Shown here: positions 1 to 7,882 of the stretch, piece after piece | Numbering within the stretch: the first letter of the stretch is position 1 | How the letters are laid out: each line of letters begins with the position of its first letter | Assembly: GCA_900315105.1 (NCBI GenBank) | Contig: OMXX01000006.1 | Span: 1-64,000 of the forward strand | From: an uncultured Prevotellaceae bacterium | GTDB taxonomy: Bacteria > Bacteroidota > Bacteroidia > Bacteroidales > Bacteroidaceae | Reading direction: 5' to 3' | Length of the DNA stretch: 64,000 bases | Translations under genes and position numbers: made by a program | Notes under the pieces: generated by a model | The model's input: only the letters and a program-made list of their open reading frames with translations | The model's database searches: none | Told to the model about the DNA's origin: nothing

Positions 1-116
1 TCAGAGCTCTTTCAACCACATGATAGTCAACAATATACAACTGAATAAATTGTTCGCAAAGGCTCACCAAGCTAAAGCAAGTCGTCGAACTCACGTTAAA
101 TTATATTATATAAAGT

Positions 117-1319
117 ATGAAGTCACACTTTTTCAGCCACAAGATGTATATCGCATCCCTCCATTTTGGAGGGACTGGGTGGGCTTCTATTAGTAGGATT
201 AAGATAGTGCTTGTCTTGGCCGCTGTGATAATCGCAGCGGCTTCGCTCGTCGTATCACATATCCTTGTACGTGACCTTGCCATAGAGGAGCGCAACCGTA
301 TGGAGGTATGGGCAGAGGCTATGCGCTCGCTCAGTACTGCGGAAGAGAATACCGACCTGAACCTTGTGTTGAAGGTTATAAATGAGAACAACACCATTCC
401 TGTCATAGTGACCGATGAACATGGTAACGTGCAGACTTTCCGCAACGTGGAAATCGATGCAAAGAACTATGAGGACAGTATGGCTGTTGCCTCTAAGATG
501 GCTGCAAGAATGCGTACTTCGGGTCGCGACATAAAGATATCGCTTGGAACAGATGCTGAGACTATTCACGTGAGCTACGACGAGTCGGTTATGATTACCC
601 GACTGTCTTTCTATCCATACGTGCAGTTGGGTATTGTTCTCATCTTTGTCGTGATTGCCATCTTTGCCCTCCTTACCTCAAAGAAAGCCGAGCAGAACAA
701 GGTTTGGGTGGGATTGTCAAAGGAAACTGCTCATCAGTTGGGTACCCCTATATCCTCGTTGATGGCTTGGACTCAGATATTGCACGAAACATATCCTGAC
801 GATGAACTTATCCCAGAGATGGACAAGGACGTTAAGCGTCTGCAACTTATCGCTGAGCGTTTCTCAAAGATAGGCTCTATCCCTGAACCTGTTGATACTC
901 CGTTGGCGGAAATGCTTCGTCATGTGGTGGATTATATGGACAGACGTACATCGCAGAAAGTCAGGATAATAGACGAGTTCTCTGGTTGCGATGCTCATGT
1001 CATGGTCAATCCCTCCCTCTTTGAATGGGTGCTTGAAAACCTCTGCAAGAATGCCGTTGATGCTATGGAGGGTGGCGGAACTATCACAATCAAGGCAGTT
1101 GCTTCCAATCCTGTGATTATCGACGTTACTGATACAGGCAAGGGAATTGAAAAGAAGAATGTCAAGAACGTGTTCCGTCCGGGTTTCACCACTAAGACTC
1201 GTGGCTGGGGACTTGGTCTTTCACTTGCCAAACGTATCGTGGAGGAATACCATCATGGCAAAATCTATGTCCTGAAATCTGAAGTAGGGAAGGGTACTAC
1301 GTTCAGGATTGAGGTGTAA
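117..1319 (+). CDS. Membrane sensor histidine kinase
   Basis: A two-component sensor kinase that would autophosphorylate on histidine and pass the phosphate to a response regulator. No regulator gene lies beside it, so its partner and signal are unknown. A membrane segment lies near residues 29-50, followed by an extracytoplasmic region of about 110 residues, a second membrane segment near 168-188 and the kinase core. The phospho-acceptor is His206 in ETAHQLGTP. The N box is ENLCKN (307-312), the G box DTGKG (339-343), and the ATP-lid glycines are in GWGLGL (363-368). The start is uncertain. Residues of about 12-24 are read from the end of a palindromic repeat (152-182), so ATG 144 or GTG 207, just before the first membrane segment, are alternatives. 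Confidence 0.85.
   Translation: MKSHFFSHKMYIASLHFGGTGWASISRIKIVLVLAAVIIAAASLVVSHILVRDLAIEERNRMEVWAEAMRSLSTAEENTDLNLVLKVINENNTIPVIVTDEHGNVQTFRNVEIDAKNYEDSMAVASKMAARMRTSGRDIKISLGTDAETIHVSYDESVMITRLSFYPYVQLGIVLIFVVIAIFALLTSKKAEQNKVWVGLSKETAHQLGTPISSLMAWTQILHETYPDDELIPEMDKDVKRLQLIAERFSKIGSIPEPVDTPLAEMLRHVVDYMDRRTSQKVRIIDEFSGCDAHVMVNPSLFEWVLENLCKNAVDAMEGGGTITIKAVASNPVIIDVTDTGKGIEKKNVKNVFRPGFTTKTRGWGLGLSLAKRIVEEYHHGKIYVLKSEVGKGTTFRIEV
152..182. repeat. Right end of a palindromic intergenic element
   Basis: A short palindrome (CCCTCC, four bases, GGAGGG) is followed by ACTGGGTGGGC. The same arrangement occurs in reverse at 7703-7731 and is a sister form of the palindromic ends at 7838-7875, 17088-17125 and 18886-18923. 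As in those copies it lies directly before a gene, but here the kinase reading frame runs through it. Confidence 0.6.
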
Positions 1320-2045
1320 AGGAAGGGACTTTCTAACACTCTTGTTATTCCCATTATTCTCCCAATTCAGGGAACGGTTTTACAACGGTTTTACAACGGA
1401 TTCACAACGGTGTTGCTTAGTGACCGCCATCACCTAACACCCAACACCTATCACCCGATTTCCAAGTGCAAAGTTACAACATTTTTCTGAAGCCTGCAAT
1501 AGTTGTCGCGAATGCTGAAAGCGTTTGTCGCGAATGTCGTGCATGGTGCAAATGAGAAATAACTTTCAGATAACATGTAACATATAACATATAACGCTTT
1601 GTGTATTCTTAACTATCACATAATCAGCCTATTACAAAATAGGTGTTATATGTTATACGTTATATGGCATATAACATATAACATTTTTTTTATTATCTAC
1701 TTATTTATATTATTCGCGCACGTAATTATTATATAGAGTAGAGATTATAGAATAAAGAATATAGAATAAAGATTAAAGAATAAAGATTAAAGAGTAAAGT
1801 AGAGAGTTGAGAGTTGAAAGTTGAGAGGGGGAGTGTAGATGCACAGCATCTTCTCAAAGGAATATTAATTTTCATATAACATATAACATGTAACGCATAA
1901 CGCTTTCTTGTTTTGTAACTATCACAAATACAGAACTTTATATCGTGATGCTATGCGTTATATCGTTATATCGCATGTATGTAACGATGTAACGATAACG
2001 TGAGTTTGACGAAATTTTATGTCGATAAAAATTGAGTAGGGGGAG
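1320..2045. repeat. Non-coding gap filled with 11-bp and 7-bp repeat arrays
   Basis: No gene was found between the convergent kinase and GH105 genes. The gap holds an array of three 11-bp units (GGTTTTACAAC type, 1376-1408), a reversed promoter-like motif at 1469-1476, TAACNNN heptad runs at 1571-1598, 1672-1685 and 1877-1904, inverted GTTATAT heptads at 1645-1665, and eleven consecutive heptads ending in AG at 1751-1827. The stretches around 1571-1620 and 1877-1935 are diverged copies of one another, sharing heptads followed by TAACGCTTT and then TAACTATCACA. Confidence 0.8.
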
Positions 2046-3476
2046 TTATTCCTGTGGATGAGCTCTTTCATATTCTATAGCTGCGAGTATGAAAGCACCG
2101 AGAGCCTTGCCTTCGGTTTGCATATCACGCTCCTTCACTACTGTTACGTCTGAACCGAGCAGATAATAAGCACCTGAGCCGTCGCGCTTATCTGCTCCTC
2201 CAAGACCTGCTGAACGGCAACTGCCTATGATATCAATTCCGCCAAATGGGGAATGGTCATCTACCACGAATGTCTCGATAAAACCACGATACGCCTTCTC
2301 GCACATATCTTTATAGTCGTTGTCGAGAAGTCCAAGGCGCATACCCTTATAATATGCAGCTATGAAGAGTGCTGAAGCTGATGATTCGAGATAGTTGTTC
2401 TTTGGTGCCATCTCTACGCCCTTGTATGAAGAGGCATTATAGCCGGCACCTTTGTCGATAAGCTGATACCAACAGCCGGTTCTCTGTTCCTGATACTGCG
2501 CAATACCTTTGGCAAGCTCGTTAAGATACTGACGTAGAACGGTGTAGTTGTCAGATTCCGTCACCTTGGCTTTCTGCATTTCCGCAAGCACGTCAACGAG
2601 GGCGAGGAAATACCACCCCTCAGCTCTTGCCCAGAATTCTTGGCTACGGCCAGTCTCCGGATCAGCCCAGCATGAGGATAGCGTGTCGGTAGGAGTGGCT
2701 GAGAATGCATGATAGAGAAGTTGCTTGTCCTTGTCCCATAGGTGATTCCAAGTGATTTTGAACTGATTGGTAATAAAGTCCCAGTCGCTCTCTGCGCTTC
2801 CTGTCACGTTGCGTCCGTAGTTGATGAGCTGTGCCATAAGGGCAGGTCCCATATACTGTCCGTCAAGCCACATCTGATTTGGGTAGCTCTTCTTATGCCA
2901 CATACCGCCACGGGCATCCTCAAACTGCGAGTCCTTTATCGTATATTTCTCAATGTGGGCTTGAAGGCCTTTCACGGCAGCATCAATGGCAAGCTTTGCC
3001 TTTATGAGGGTGGAATCATTGCAGAAAGGGGCATAGAGACCTCCTTCCTTGGTGAGTTCATAGATGGGGAAGTATATCTTTGCCGAGTTGAGGTTGTCAA
3101 GGCTTCCACCCTCTTTTGGCACCTTGTCGTAATACAGGTTGGCATACCACTCCACGCTGTAGAATATGCTGCGTGCCCATGCCTCCTGCTTGTAAAGGTC
3201 AACTGCCTCCATAGTGGCTCTAGCCACGAGTCCTGGCACGTAGTCGAAGGTAGTCTCGCTTTTGCTGGACAGTTGTGTGTCCATATCCATCGAGCCATCC
3301 ATAACGAAGACAGGGAACCCCATAGGCCTGAGATTGCCGTAGAAATCGTGTGTTCTGGATTCAAGTGCAAGACGTGAATATCTTGTTCCCTCGTTGAATA
3401 TCAGGTGTTTTGCGGAAGTACCTATTGGGAGTGAAAAAACTATGGTGAGAGTTGCTAATATGTGGGATAGCTTCAT
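2046..3476 (-). CDS. GH105-like unsaturated rhamnogalacturonyl hydrolase, secreted
   Basis: A probable glycoside hydrolase of family 105 (YteR/YesR type). These enzymes remove the unsaturated uronic acid that polysaccharide lyases leave on rhamnogalacturonan fragments of pectin. The 476-residue product starts with a signal peptide (MKLSHILATLTIVFSLP) whose cleavage is expected near residue 22. Family features include MWLDGQYMGPALMA, the aromatic-rich WARAEGWYFLALVDVL and the late SSASALFIAAYYKG segment, which fit an (alpha/alpha)6 barrel. The start at 3476 was chosen because upstream codons are read from a repetitive leader and would bury the signal peptide. A promoter motif lies about 175 bp upstream, leaving a long hairpin-rich leader. 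Its pectin role matches the pectin esterase at 10617. Confidence 0.85.
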   Translation of the reverse strand: MKLSHILATLTIVFSLPIGTSAKHLIFNEGTRYSRLALESRTHDFYGNLRPMGFPVFVMDGSMDMDTQLSSKSETTFDYVPGLVARATMEAVDLYKQEAWARSIFYSVEWYANLYYDKVPKEGGSLDNLNSAKIYFPIYELTKEGGLYAPFCNDSTLIKAKLAIDAAVKGLQAHIEKYTIKDSQFEDARGGMWHKKSYPNQMWLDGQYMGPALMAQLINYGRNVTGSAESDWDFITNQFKITWNHLWDKDKQLLYHAFSATPTDTLSSCWADPETGRSQEFWARAEGWYFLALVDVLAEMQKAKVTESDNYTVLRQYLNELAKGIAQYQEQRTGCWYQLIDKGAGYNASSYKGVEMAPKNNYLESSASALFIAAYYKGMRLGLLDNDYKDMCEKAYRGFIETFVVDDHSPFGGIDIIGSCRSAGLGGADKRDGSGAYYLLGSDVTVVKERDMQTEGKALGAFILAAIEYERAHPQE

Positions 3477-3483
3477 CTTTGGT

Positions 3484-3660
3484 AAATTTAAGTGACGGCC
3501 CCTCACCTGCCCACAGCGCATGTGAGGGGCCTTTCCGAGTGCAACGTGCGATTTACACATACTCCGATATTATCAACATCGGACTTCCTCGCACGAAAAA
3601 AATAGGGCTTGTCGCTCGTAGAGCGGTGCCCGTCTCCGATTTTCGAGTGCAAAGTTAGGA
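3484..3660 (-). promoter_or_regulatory. Promoter and structured leader of the GH105 gene
   Basis: Read on the minus strand, the leader begins with TAACTTTGCACTCG (the -7 motif TAACTTTG at 3650-3657). It continues with AAATCGGAGACG and a GCTC/GAGC hairpin, then a CCGAT/ATCGG hairpin near 3566-3590, and ends in a large GGCCCCTCAC/GTGAGGGGCC palindrome (about 3488-3523) just before the start codon. The first 33 bp match the nudC leader at 34189 with two differences. The last palindrome resembles the ends of the element at 5549-6144, so the leader looks like a mosaic of repeat modules. Confidence 0.6.
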
Positions 3661-3721
3661 AAAAAAACGGTATTGAAGATTAAATATTAGGTTAAAATTT
3701 CATTATTTCGGGAAAAGTTAG

Positions 3722-3729
3722 TAATTTTG
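3722..3729 (+). promoter_or_regulatory. -7 promoter element of glnS
   Basis: TAATTTTG lies about 55 bp before the chosen glnS start. A TTTC sits near the -33 position. This matches the Bacteroidetes TAnnTTTG consensus. Confidence 0.6.
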
Positions 3730-3782
3730 CAGTAAATTAGCAATCCGTAGTGTATAATAAGGAAATAAAACAACAACAATAT

Positions 3783-5537
3783 ATGGCAGAAGAAATAAAG
3801 AATGAGGAAGAGAAGAAGAGCCTCAATTTCATAGAGCAGAAAGTTGAAAAGGATCTTGCTGAGGGCAAGAACGGAGGTCGTTTGCAGACTCGTTTCCCAC
3901 CAGAACCTAACGGCTATCTGCATATCGGTCATGCAAAGGCAATAGCGCTCGACTTCGGCATCGCACAGAAGTATGGTGGCGTTTGCAACCTTCGTATGGA
4001 TGATACAAACCCTCAGAAAGAGGATACTGAGTATGTTGAGGCTATCAAGCGCGACATAGAGTGGCTTGGCTTCAAGTGGGGCAATATCCTGTATGCCTCT
4101 GACTATTTCCAGAAGCTCTGGGATCTCGCCGTAGAGCTTATCAAGCGTGGAAAGGCATACGTTGACGAGCAGACTGCCGAGGAGATTGCCGCACAGAAGG
4201 GTACTCCTACTCAGCCAGGTCAGAACTCACCATATCGAGATCGTCCTGTTGAGGAAAGCCTTGCTCTCTTCGAGGAAATGAACTCTGGCAATATGGAGCC
4301 GGGAAAGATGGTTCTTCGTGCCAAGATTGATATGGCAAGCCCTAATATGCACTTCCGCGATCCTATCATGTATCGTGTGCTCAATATGCCTCATTGGCGT
4401 ACGGGCAATAAGTGGAATGCCTATCCTATGTACGACTATACCCACGGCCAGTGTGACTATTGGGAGGGCGTGACACATTCACTCTGTACGCTTGAGTTCG
4501 TTAGCCATCGTCCGCTCTATGACCTGTTTGTTGACTGGGCAAAGGAGGTGGCAGGCGATGATAAGCCATTGGATGATAACCGTCCACGTCAGACAGAGTT
4601 CAACAAGCTCAATCTCACTCATATCCTGCTTTCAAAGCGTAACCTTCTTATGCTCGTGAAGGAAGGTGTTGTTGCCGGCTGGGATGATCCTCGTATGCCT
4701 ACAATATGCGGTTTCCGTCGCAGAGGCTACTCTCCAGAGGGTATCTTGAAGTTTATTGATAAGATTGGCTATACAACATTCGATGCCCTTAACGAGATGG
4801 CTCTTATGGAAAGTGCTATTCGTGAGGATCTTAACACTCGTGCTACTCGTGTAAGTGCTGTTATTGATCCTGTCAAGCTCGTTATTACCAACTATCCCGA
4901 AGGCAAGACAGAAGAGCTTACTGCTATTAATAATCCAGAGGACGAGAATAGCGGCACTCACGAGATAACATTCTCTCGCAACCTTTGGATTGAGCGTGAC
5001 GACTTCATGGAGGATGCTCCGAAGAAGTTCTTCCGCCTTGGTCCTGGCAAGGAGGTGCGTCTGAAGAATGCCTATATCATCAAGTGCTCTGAGAATCCAG
5101 AGGAGTGTATCGTTAAGGATGCAGAGGGTAATATCGTTGAGATTCATGCAGAGTTTATCCCTGAGACAAAGACAGGTGAGGCAAATGCAAATATGAAGAT
5201 CAAGGGTAAGACCATCCACTGGGTAAGCGTTGACCATTGCGTAGAGGCAGAGGTAAGGAACTATGACCGTCTGTGGATGGTAGAGAACCCGCGTGATGAG
5301 GTTGCCAACTACTCAAAGAGTCTCGGTAAGGAGCGTATAGACATAGAGGATATGCGTCATTTCATCAACCCTAACTCTCTTGAGATAAAGACTGCATACG
5401 TTGAGAAATGGCTTACCAATGCCAAGCCTCTCGACTATCTCCAGTTCCAGCGTATCGGCTATTATAATGTTGATACCGATTCAACAGCCGAGCATCTTGT
5501 GTTCAATAAGACGGTGGGACTAAAGAGTAGCAAGTAA
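3783..5537 (+). CDS. glnS: Glutaminyl-tRNA synthetase
   Basis: Charges tRNA-Gln with glutamine in the cytoplasm using ATP. It is a class I synthetase with PPEPNGYLHIGHAKA at about residues 39-53 (HIGH 47-50) and the KMSKS-equivalent LLSKRN at 282-287. The length of 584 residues is close to the bacterial enzyme, with an N-terminal extension of roughly 30 Lys/Glu-rich residues. The C-terminal anticodon-binding beta barrels are complete (VSVDHCVEAEVRNYDRLW, then AEHLVFNKTVGLK). The start MAEEIKNEE is preferred over an ATG 33 bp upstream because family members begin with a similar charged stretch. A palindromic element begins 13 bp after the stop. Confidence 0.96.
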   Translation: MAEEIKNEEEKKSLNFIEQKVEKDLAEGKNGGRLQTRFPPEPNGYLHIGHAKAIALDFGIAQKYGGVCNLRMDDTNPQKEDTEYVEAIKRDIEWLGFKWGNILYASDYFQKLWDLAVELIKRGKAYVDEQTAEEIAAQKGTPTQPGQNSPYRDRPVEESLALFEEMNSGNMEPGKMVLRAKIDMASPNMHFRDPIMYRVLNMPHWRTGNKWNAYPMYDYTHGQCDYWEGVTHSLCTLEFVSHRPLYDLFVDWAKEVAGDDKPLDDNRPRQTEFNKLNLTHILLSKRNLLMLVKEGVVAGWDDPRMPTICGFRRRGYSPEGILKFIDKIGYTTFDALNEMALMESAIREDLNTRATRVSAVIDPVKLVITNYPEGKTEELTAINNPEDENSGTHEITFSRNLWIERDDFMEDAPKKFFRLGPGKEVRLKNAYIIKCSENPEECIVKDAEGNIVEIHAEFIPETKTGEANANMKIKGKTIHWVSVDHCVEAEVRNYDRLWMVENPRDEVANYSKSLGKERIDIEDMRHFINPNSLEIKTAYVEKWLTNAKPLDYLQFQRIGYYNVDTDSTAEHLVFNKTVGLKSSK

Positions 5538-5548
5538 AAAAAAGCCAT

Positions 5549-6144
5549 AGCCCCTCACCCGTCACTTCGTGACACCCTCCGACACATACTCGGAGATTCT
5601 CAATCTCCGACTTCCCCAAGGGGCGAGGGAAAAGTTAGTCTTTTCTGCTTATAGACTTCAAAACCGCATATCCAGATTCTTATTCGGTCACGAAAGAGAA
5701 TGCGAAAACAAATCGTTCGAATATGACCGATGCGGAAAGTCTTTTGTGGCATTATTTGCGACAAGAGCAACTTGGGGTGAGGTTTAGAAGGCAACATGTC
5801 ATTGGTGATTATATCGTTGATTTCATTTGCCTTAAACAAAGGCTGATTATAGAAATTGATGGTGGTTATCATAATGACATCGTTCAGCAACAAGAAGACA
5901 GAATAAGACAAAACTGGCTGGAAAGTATGGACTACAAGGTCATACGCTTTACAAACGAAGAGGTGTTCTATAATATCGAGACTGTCATCTCAACTATAAA
6001 AGGCAATATAAATTTAGACTTGCCGTTCAGAGTTTAGTATTTATGGTTTTATGCTTAGTGTTTAAATGAAAGGCATTTAGACTGCAATACTAACTTTTCC
6101 CTCGCCCCTTGGGGAGAGGGTGCCCGTAGGGCGGGTGAGGGGCC
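5549..6144. mobile_element. Palindromic element A carrying a DUF559 gene
   Basis: The space between glnS and the TPR gene is bounded by inverted arms. The left arm (about 5551-5638) runs from CCCCTCACCCG to GGCGAGGGAAAAGTTAGT. The right arm (about 6090-6144) reads the same in reverse complement. The left arm carries an extra stretch of about 30 bp with its own TCGGAGATT/AATCTCCGA hairpin. Between the arms lies one DUF559 endonuclease gene. The right arm ends 12 bp before the next start codon. The layout is the same as element B at 18441-18923, although the arm sequences differ. Whether it moves is inference. Confidence 0.7.
5723..6037 (+). CDS. DUF559 endonuclease-like protein (copy A, start possibly lost)
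   Basis: A small PD-(D/E)xK/Vsr-like protein of the DUF559 family, whose biological role is not established. The 104 residues from ATG 5723 include MTDAESLLW, FRRQHVIGDYIVDF (Asp33) and LIIEIDGGYH (Glu44, Asp46), which form the expected nuclease-fold core, and end with the RFTNEE strand. The reading frame stays open upstream to 5639, and those codons align with the N-terminus of copy B (DFKTAYP against DYNTADP) but contain no ATG. Copy A therefore either starts internally or has lost its start codon. It is enclosed by inverted repeats between glnS and the TPR gene. Confidence 0.7.
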   Translation: MTDAESLLWHYLRQEQLGVRFRRQHVIGDYIVDFICLKQRLIIEIDGGYHNDIVQQQEDRIRQNWLESMDYKVIRFTNEEVFYNIETVISTIKGNINLDLPFRV

Positions 6145-6156
6145 GTTGTTTTTTTT

Positions 6157-7761
6157 ATGATTCCTTCCGATTTTCAACGTTACATAAGATCTAATGAGTT
6201 CAAGACCCTCCTTGCGAAGGTGCAGGAGGCTATTGAACATGGCGCCGGGGAATACTTCGACGCTGATGACCTTGTGGACGTTGCCGAGTACTTCCATGTG
6301 AAGGGCGATGAGCCGATGGCGGGAAAGGTGGTTGACTATCTCCTCTCCTTGTTTCCTGATAATGAGAAGGGATTGGTGTTCAAAGCCCGTACAGCTATCA
6401 TGAGTGATAGGCTTGATGAGGCAGAGAACATTTCCCGACTACTCGTTGATGCGGAAATAGTTGATGCTGTCTATCTCAAGGCCGAGATACTACTTTGTCG
6501 TGAAAAGGCAGATGAGGCTCAGCAGTTGCTCATAGAGAAATGTCCTGAATGTCCGGAAGATTCAATGGATGGTACCAATGACGAGGTTGAAGACCTGGGA
6601 CCTGCATTCGATGATGACGATGACGAGGAAGAAGAGGAATGTTCTCCTTCCGACGTCTTCAACGATTATGTGCTTGATGTCACGCTACTTATGTGCGACT
6701 ATCGTCAATGGGATTATGCCGACTACTGGCTTTCAAGGGTGTCTGACGAGGCTTATTATGAGGAGGGCGACTATCTTGAGGCTAAGGCGAGGATTCTGAC
6801 AGCCAGAGAACAGTATTCTGAGGCAATAGAATATTGGGACAAGAGCATCGATGTTGATGCCTATTCGCTCATGGCATGGCTTCAGTTGGCTCAATGTCAG
6901 TATCATCTCGGTCTTACGTATGAAGCTCTCCAAAGTGCGGAATATGCAGAGGCGATACAGCCAAACCTTCCGGAGGTCTATCTCAGCAAGGGAAACTGCC
7001 TCTTTGCCCTTGGCGATAATGAAGGGGCGATGGAAGCTTTCAAGTATTATCTCACGCTTGTACCATACGATGTGCAGGGGGAGGTGTTGCTCGCATCTGT
7101 GCTTTTCGCAATGGAGGACTATCCGAATGCCGAAGAGCATATTCAGGAGGCTATCTATGCGCTTGAGCAAGAGCGAGATGACCTTGATGGTTCTGTTCCT
7201 GAGGTCGTTAGGATGGAGATATACCGTCAGGCTGCCTATATAGCTGCTGCACAGGGCAAGGAAGGCGATGCGATGTTCTATGCCGACAGACTTGAGATGT
7301 GCGGAATAGCAGAGTATAAGGTACTGTTGCTTCGTGGTGGAATAAAGCTCGAACAGCATGATATGCAAGGGGCATACGAGTATTTCAACCAAGCCCTTAC
7401 AAAGACTGATAATGATCCGCAGACATATATCAAGATCGGCTGTATGTTCGTAGATGCAAGTGCCTACGAGGTTGGTTATCAGGTTCTTTCTGAAACCAAG
7501 AAAATCCTCGCCGAATGTGGCGTTGAGATGGATTCTGGCTTTGAACGTCTTGCTTACGCAGCTATGAAGACAAATCATCGTGAGGAATATCTCGAAGCCT
7601 TGGCAAAGGCGATAGAGACAAATCCCACCGACACTATGACAATCTTCTCCACGCATTTCCCAAAGGAACTTCCGATGAAGGAATGGGTGGAGTGGGAGAA
7701 GGCCCACCCAGTCCCTCCCCAAGGGAGGGCTCCATCCCCCGACCCCTTCCAAGGGGAGTAG
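6157..7761 (+). CDS. Tetratricopeptide-repeat protein
   Basis: A 534-residue protein built mainly of TPR-like helical pairs, for example YLEAKARILTAREQYSEAIEYW, PEVYLSKGNCLFALGDNEGA and VLLASVLFAMEDYPNAEEHI. No signal peptide or membrane segment is visible, so a cytoplasmic scaffold role is likely. An acidic linker (a run of Asp/Glu around residues 147-162) splits an N-terminal helical region from the main repeats. The last 19 or so residues (from AHPVPPQG to the end) are read from the left end of a palindromic element and are Pro-rich, so the original stop has probably been replaced. The specific partner is unknown. Confidence 0.8.
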   Translation: MIPSDFQRYIRSNEFKTLLAKVQEAIEHGAGEYFDADDLVDVAEYFHVKGDEPMAGKVVDYLLSLFPDNEKGLVFKARTAIMSDRLDEAENISRLLVDAEIVDAVYLKAEILLCREKADEAQQLLIEKCPECPEDSMDGTNDEVEDLGPAFDDDDDEEEEECSPSDVFNDYVLDVTLLMCDYRQWDYADYWLSRVSDEAYYEEGDYLEAKARILTAREQYSEAIEYWDKSIDVDAYSLMAWLQLAQCQYHLGLTYEALQSAEYAEAIQPNLPEVYLSKGNCLFALGDNEGAMEAFKYYLTLVPYDVQGEVLLASVLFAMEDYPNAEEHIQEAIYALEQERDDLDGSVPEVVRMEIYRQAAYIAAAQGKEGDAMFYADRLEMCGIAEYKVLLLRGGIKLEQHDMQGAYEYFNQALTKTDNDPQTYIKIGCMFVDASAYEVGYQVLSETKKILAECGVEMDSGFERLAYAAMKTNHREEYLEALAKAIETNPTDTMTIFSTHFPKELPMKEWVEWEKAHPVPPQGRAPSPDPFQGE

Positions 7762-7875
7762 TTACGTTTTTCAGTTATAAAATTAATAAGAAAATATTAC
7801 CAAGTCTTCAGAGCTGAAGGCATATATACTTCAAGTGTATAAAACATCCTTCCCTTTGGGAAGGCTTGGTTAGGC
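7703..7875. mobile_element. Palindromic element D without a gene
   Basis: The left end (7703-7731) contains CCCACCCAGTCCCTCC and is the reverse complement of the end seen at 152-182. The right end (7838-7875) is the same 38-bp sequence as the right end of element B, and is preceded, as there, by a CAAGTCTTC...GAAGG stretch. Only AT-rich non-coding sequence lies between. The left end is read into the TPR protein's C-terminus. The right end stops 7 bp before the DedA start codon. Confidence 0.65.
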
Positions 7876-7882
7876 TTTTTGT

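Noticed and set aside
2742..3377. Plus-strand frame of 211 codons opposite the GH105 gene
   Set aside because: Shadow of a well-supported glycosidase; no promoter.
5569..5787. Open frame of 72 codons overlapping DUF559 copy A
   Set aside because: It reads the element arm and the nuclease gene in a different frame; no family features.
6733..7752. Long minus-strand frame opposite the TPR gene
   Set aside because: Shadow of the coding strand; the TPR reading has clear repeats and the opposite frame has none.
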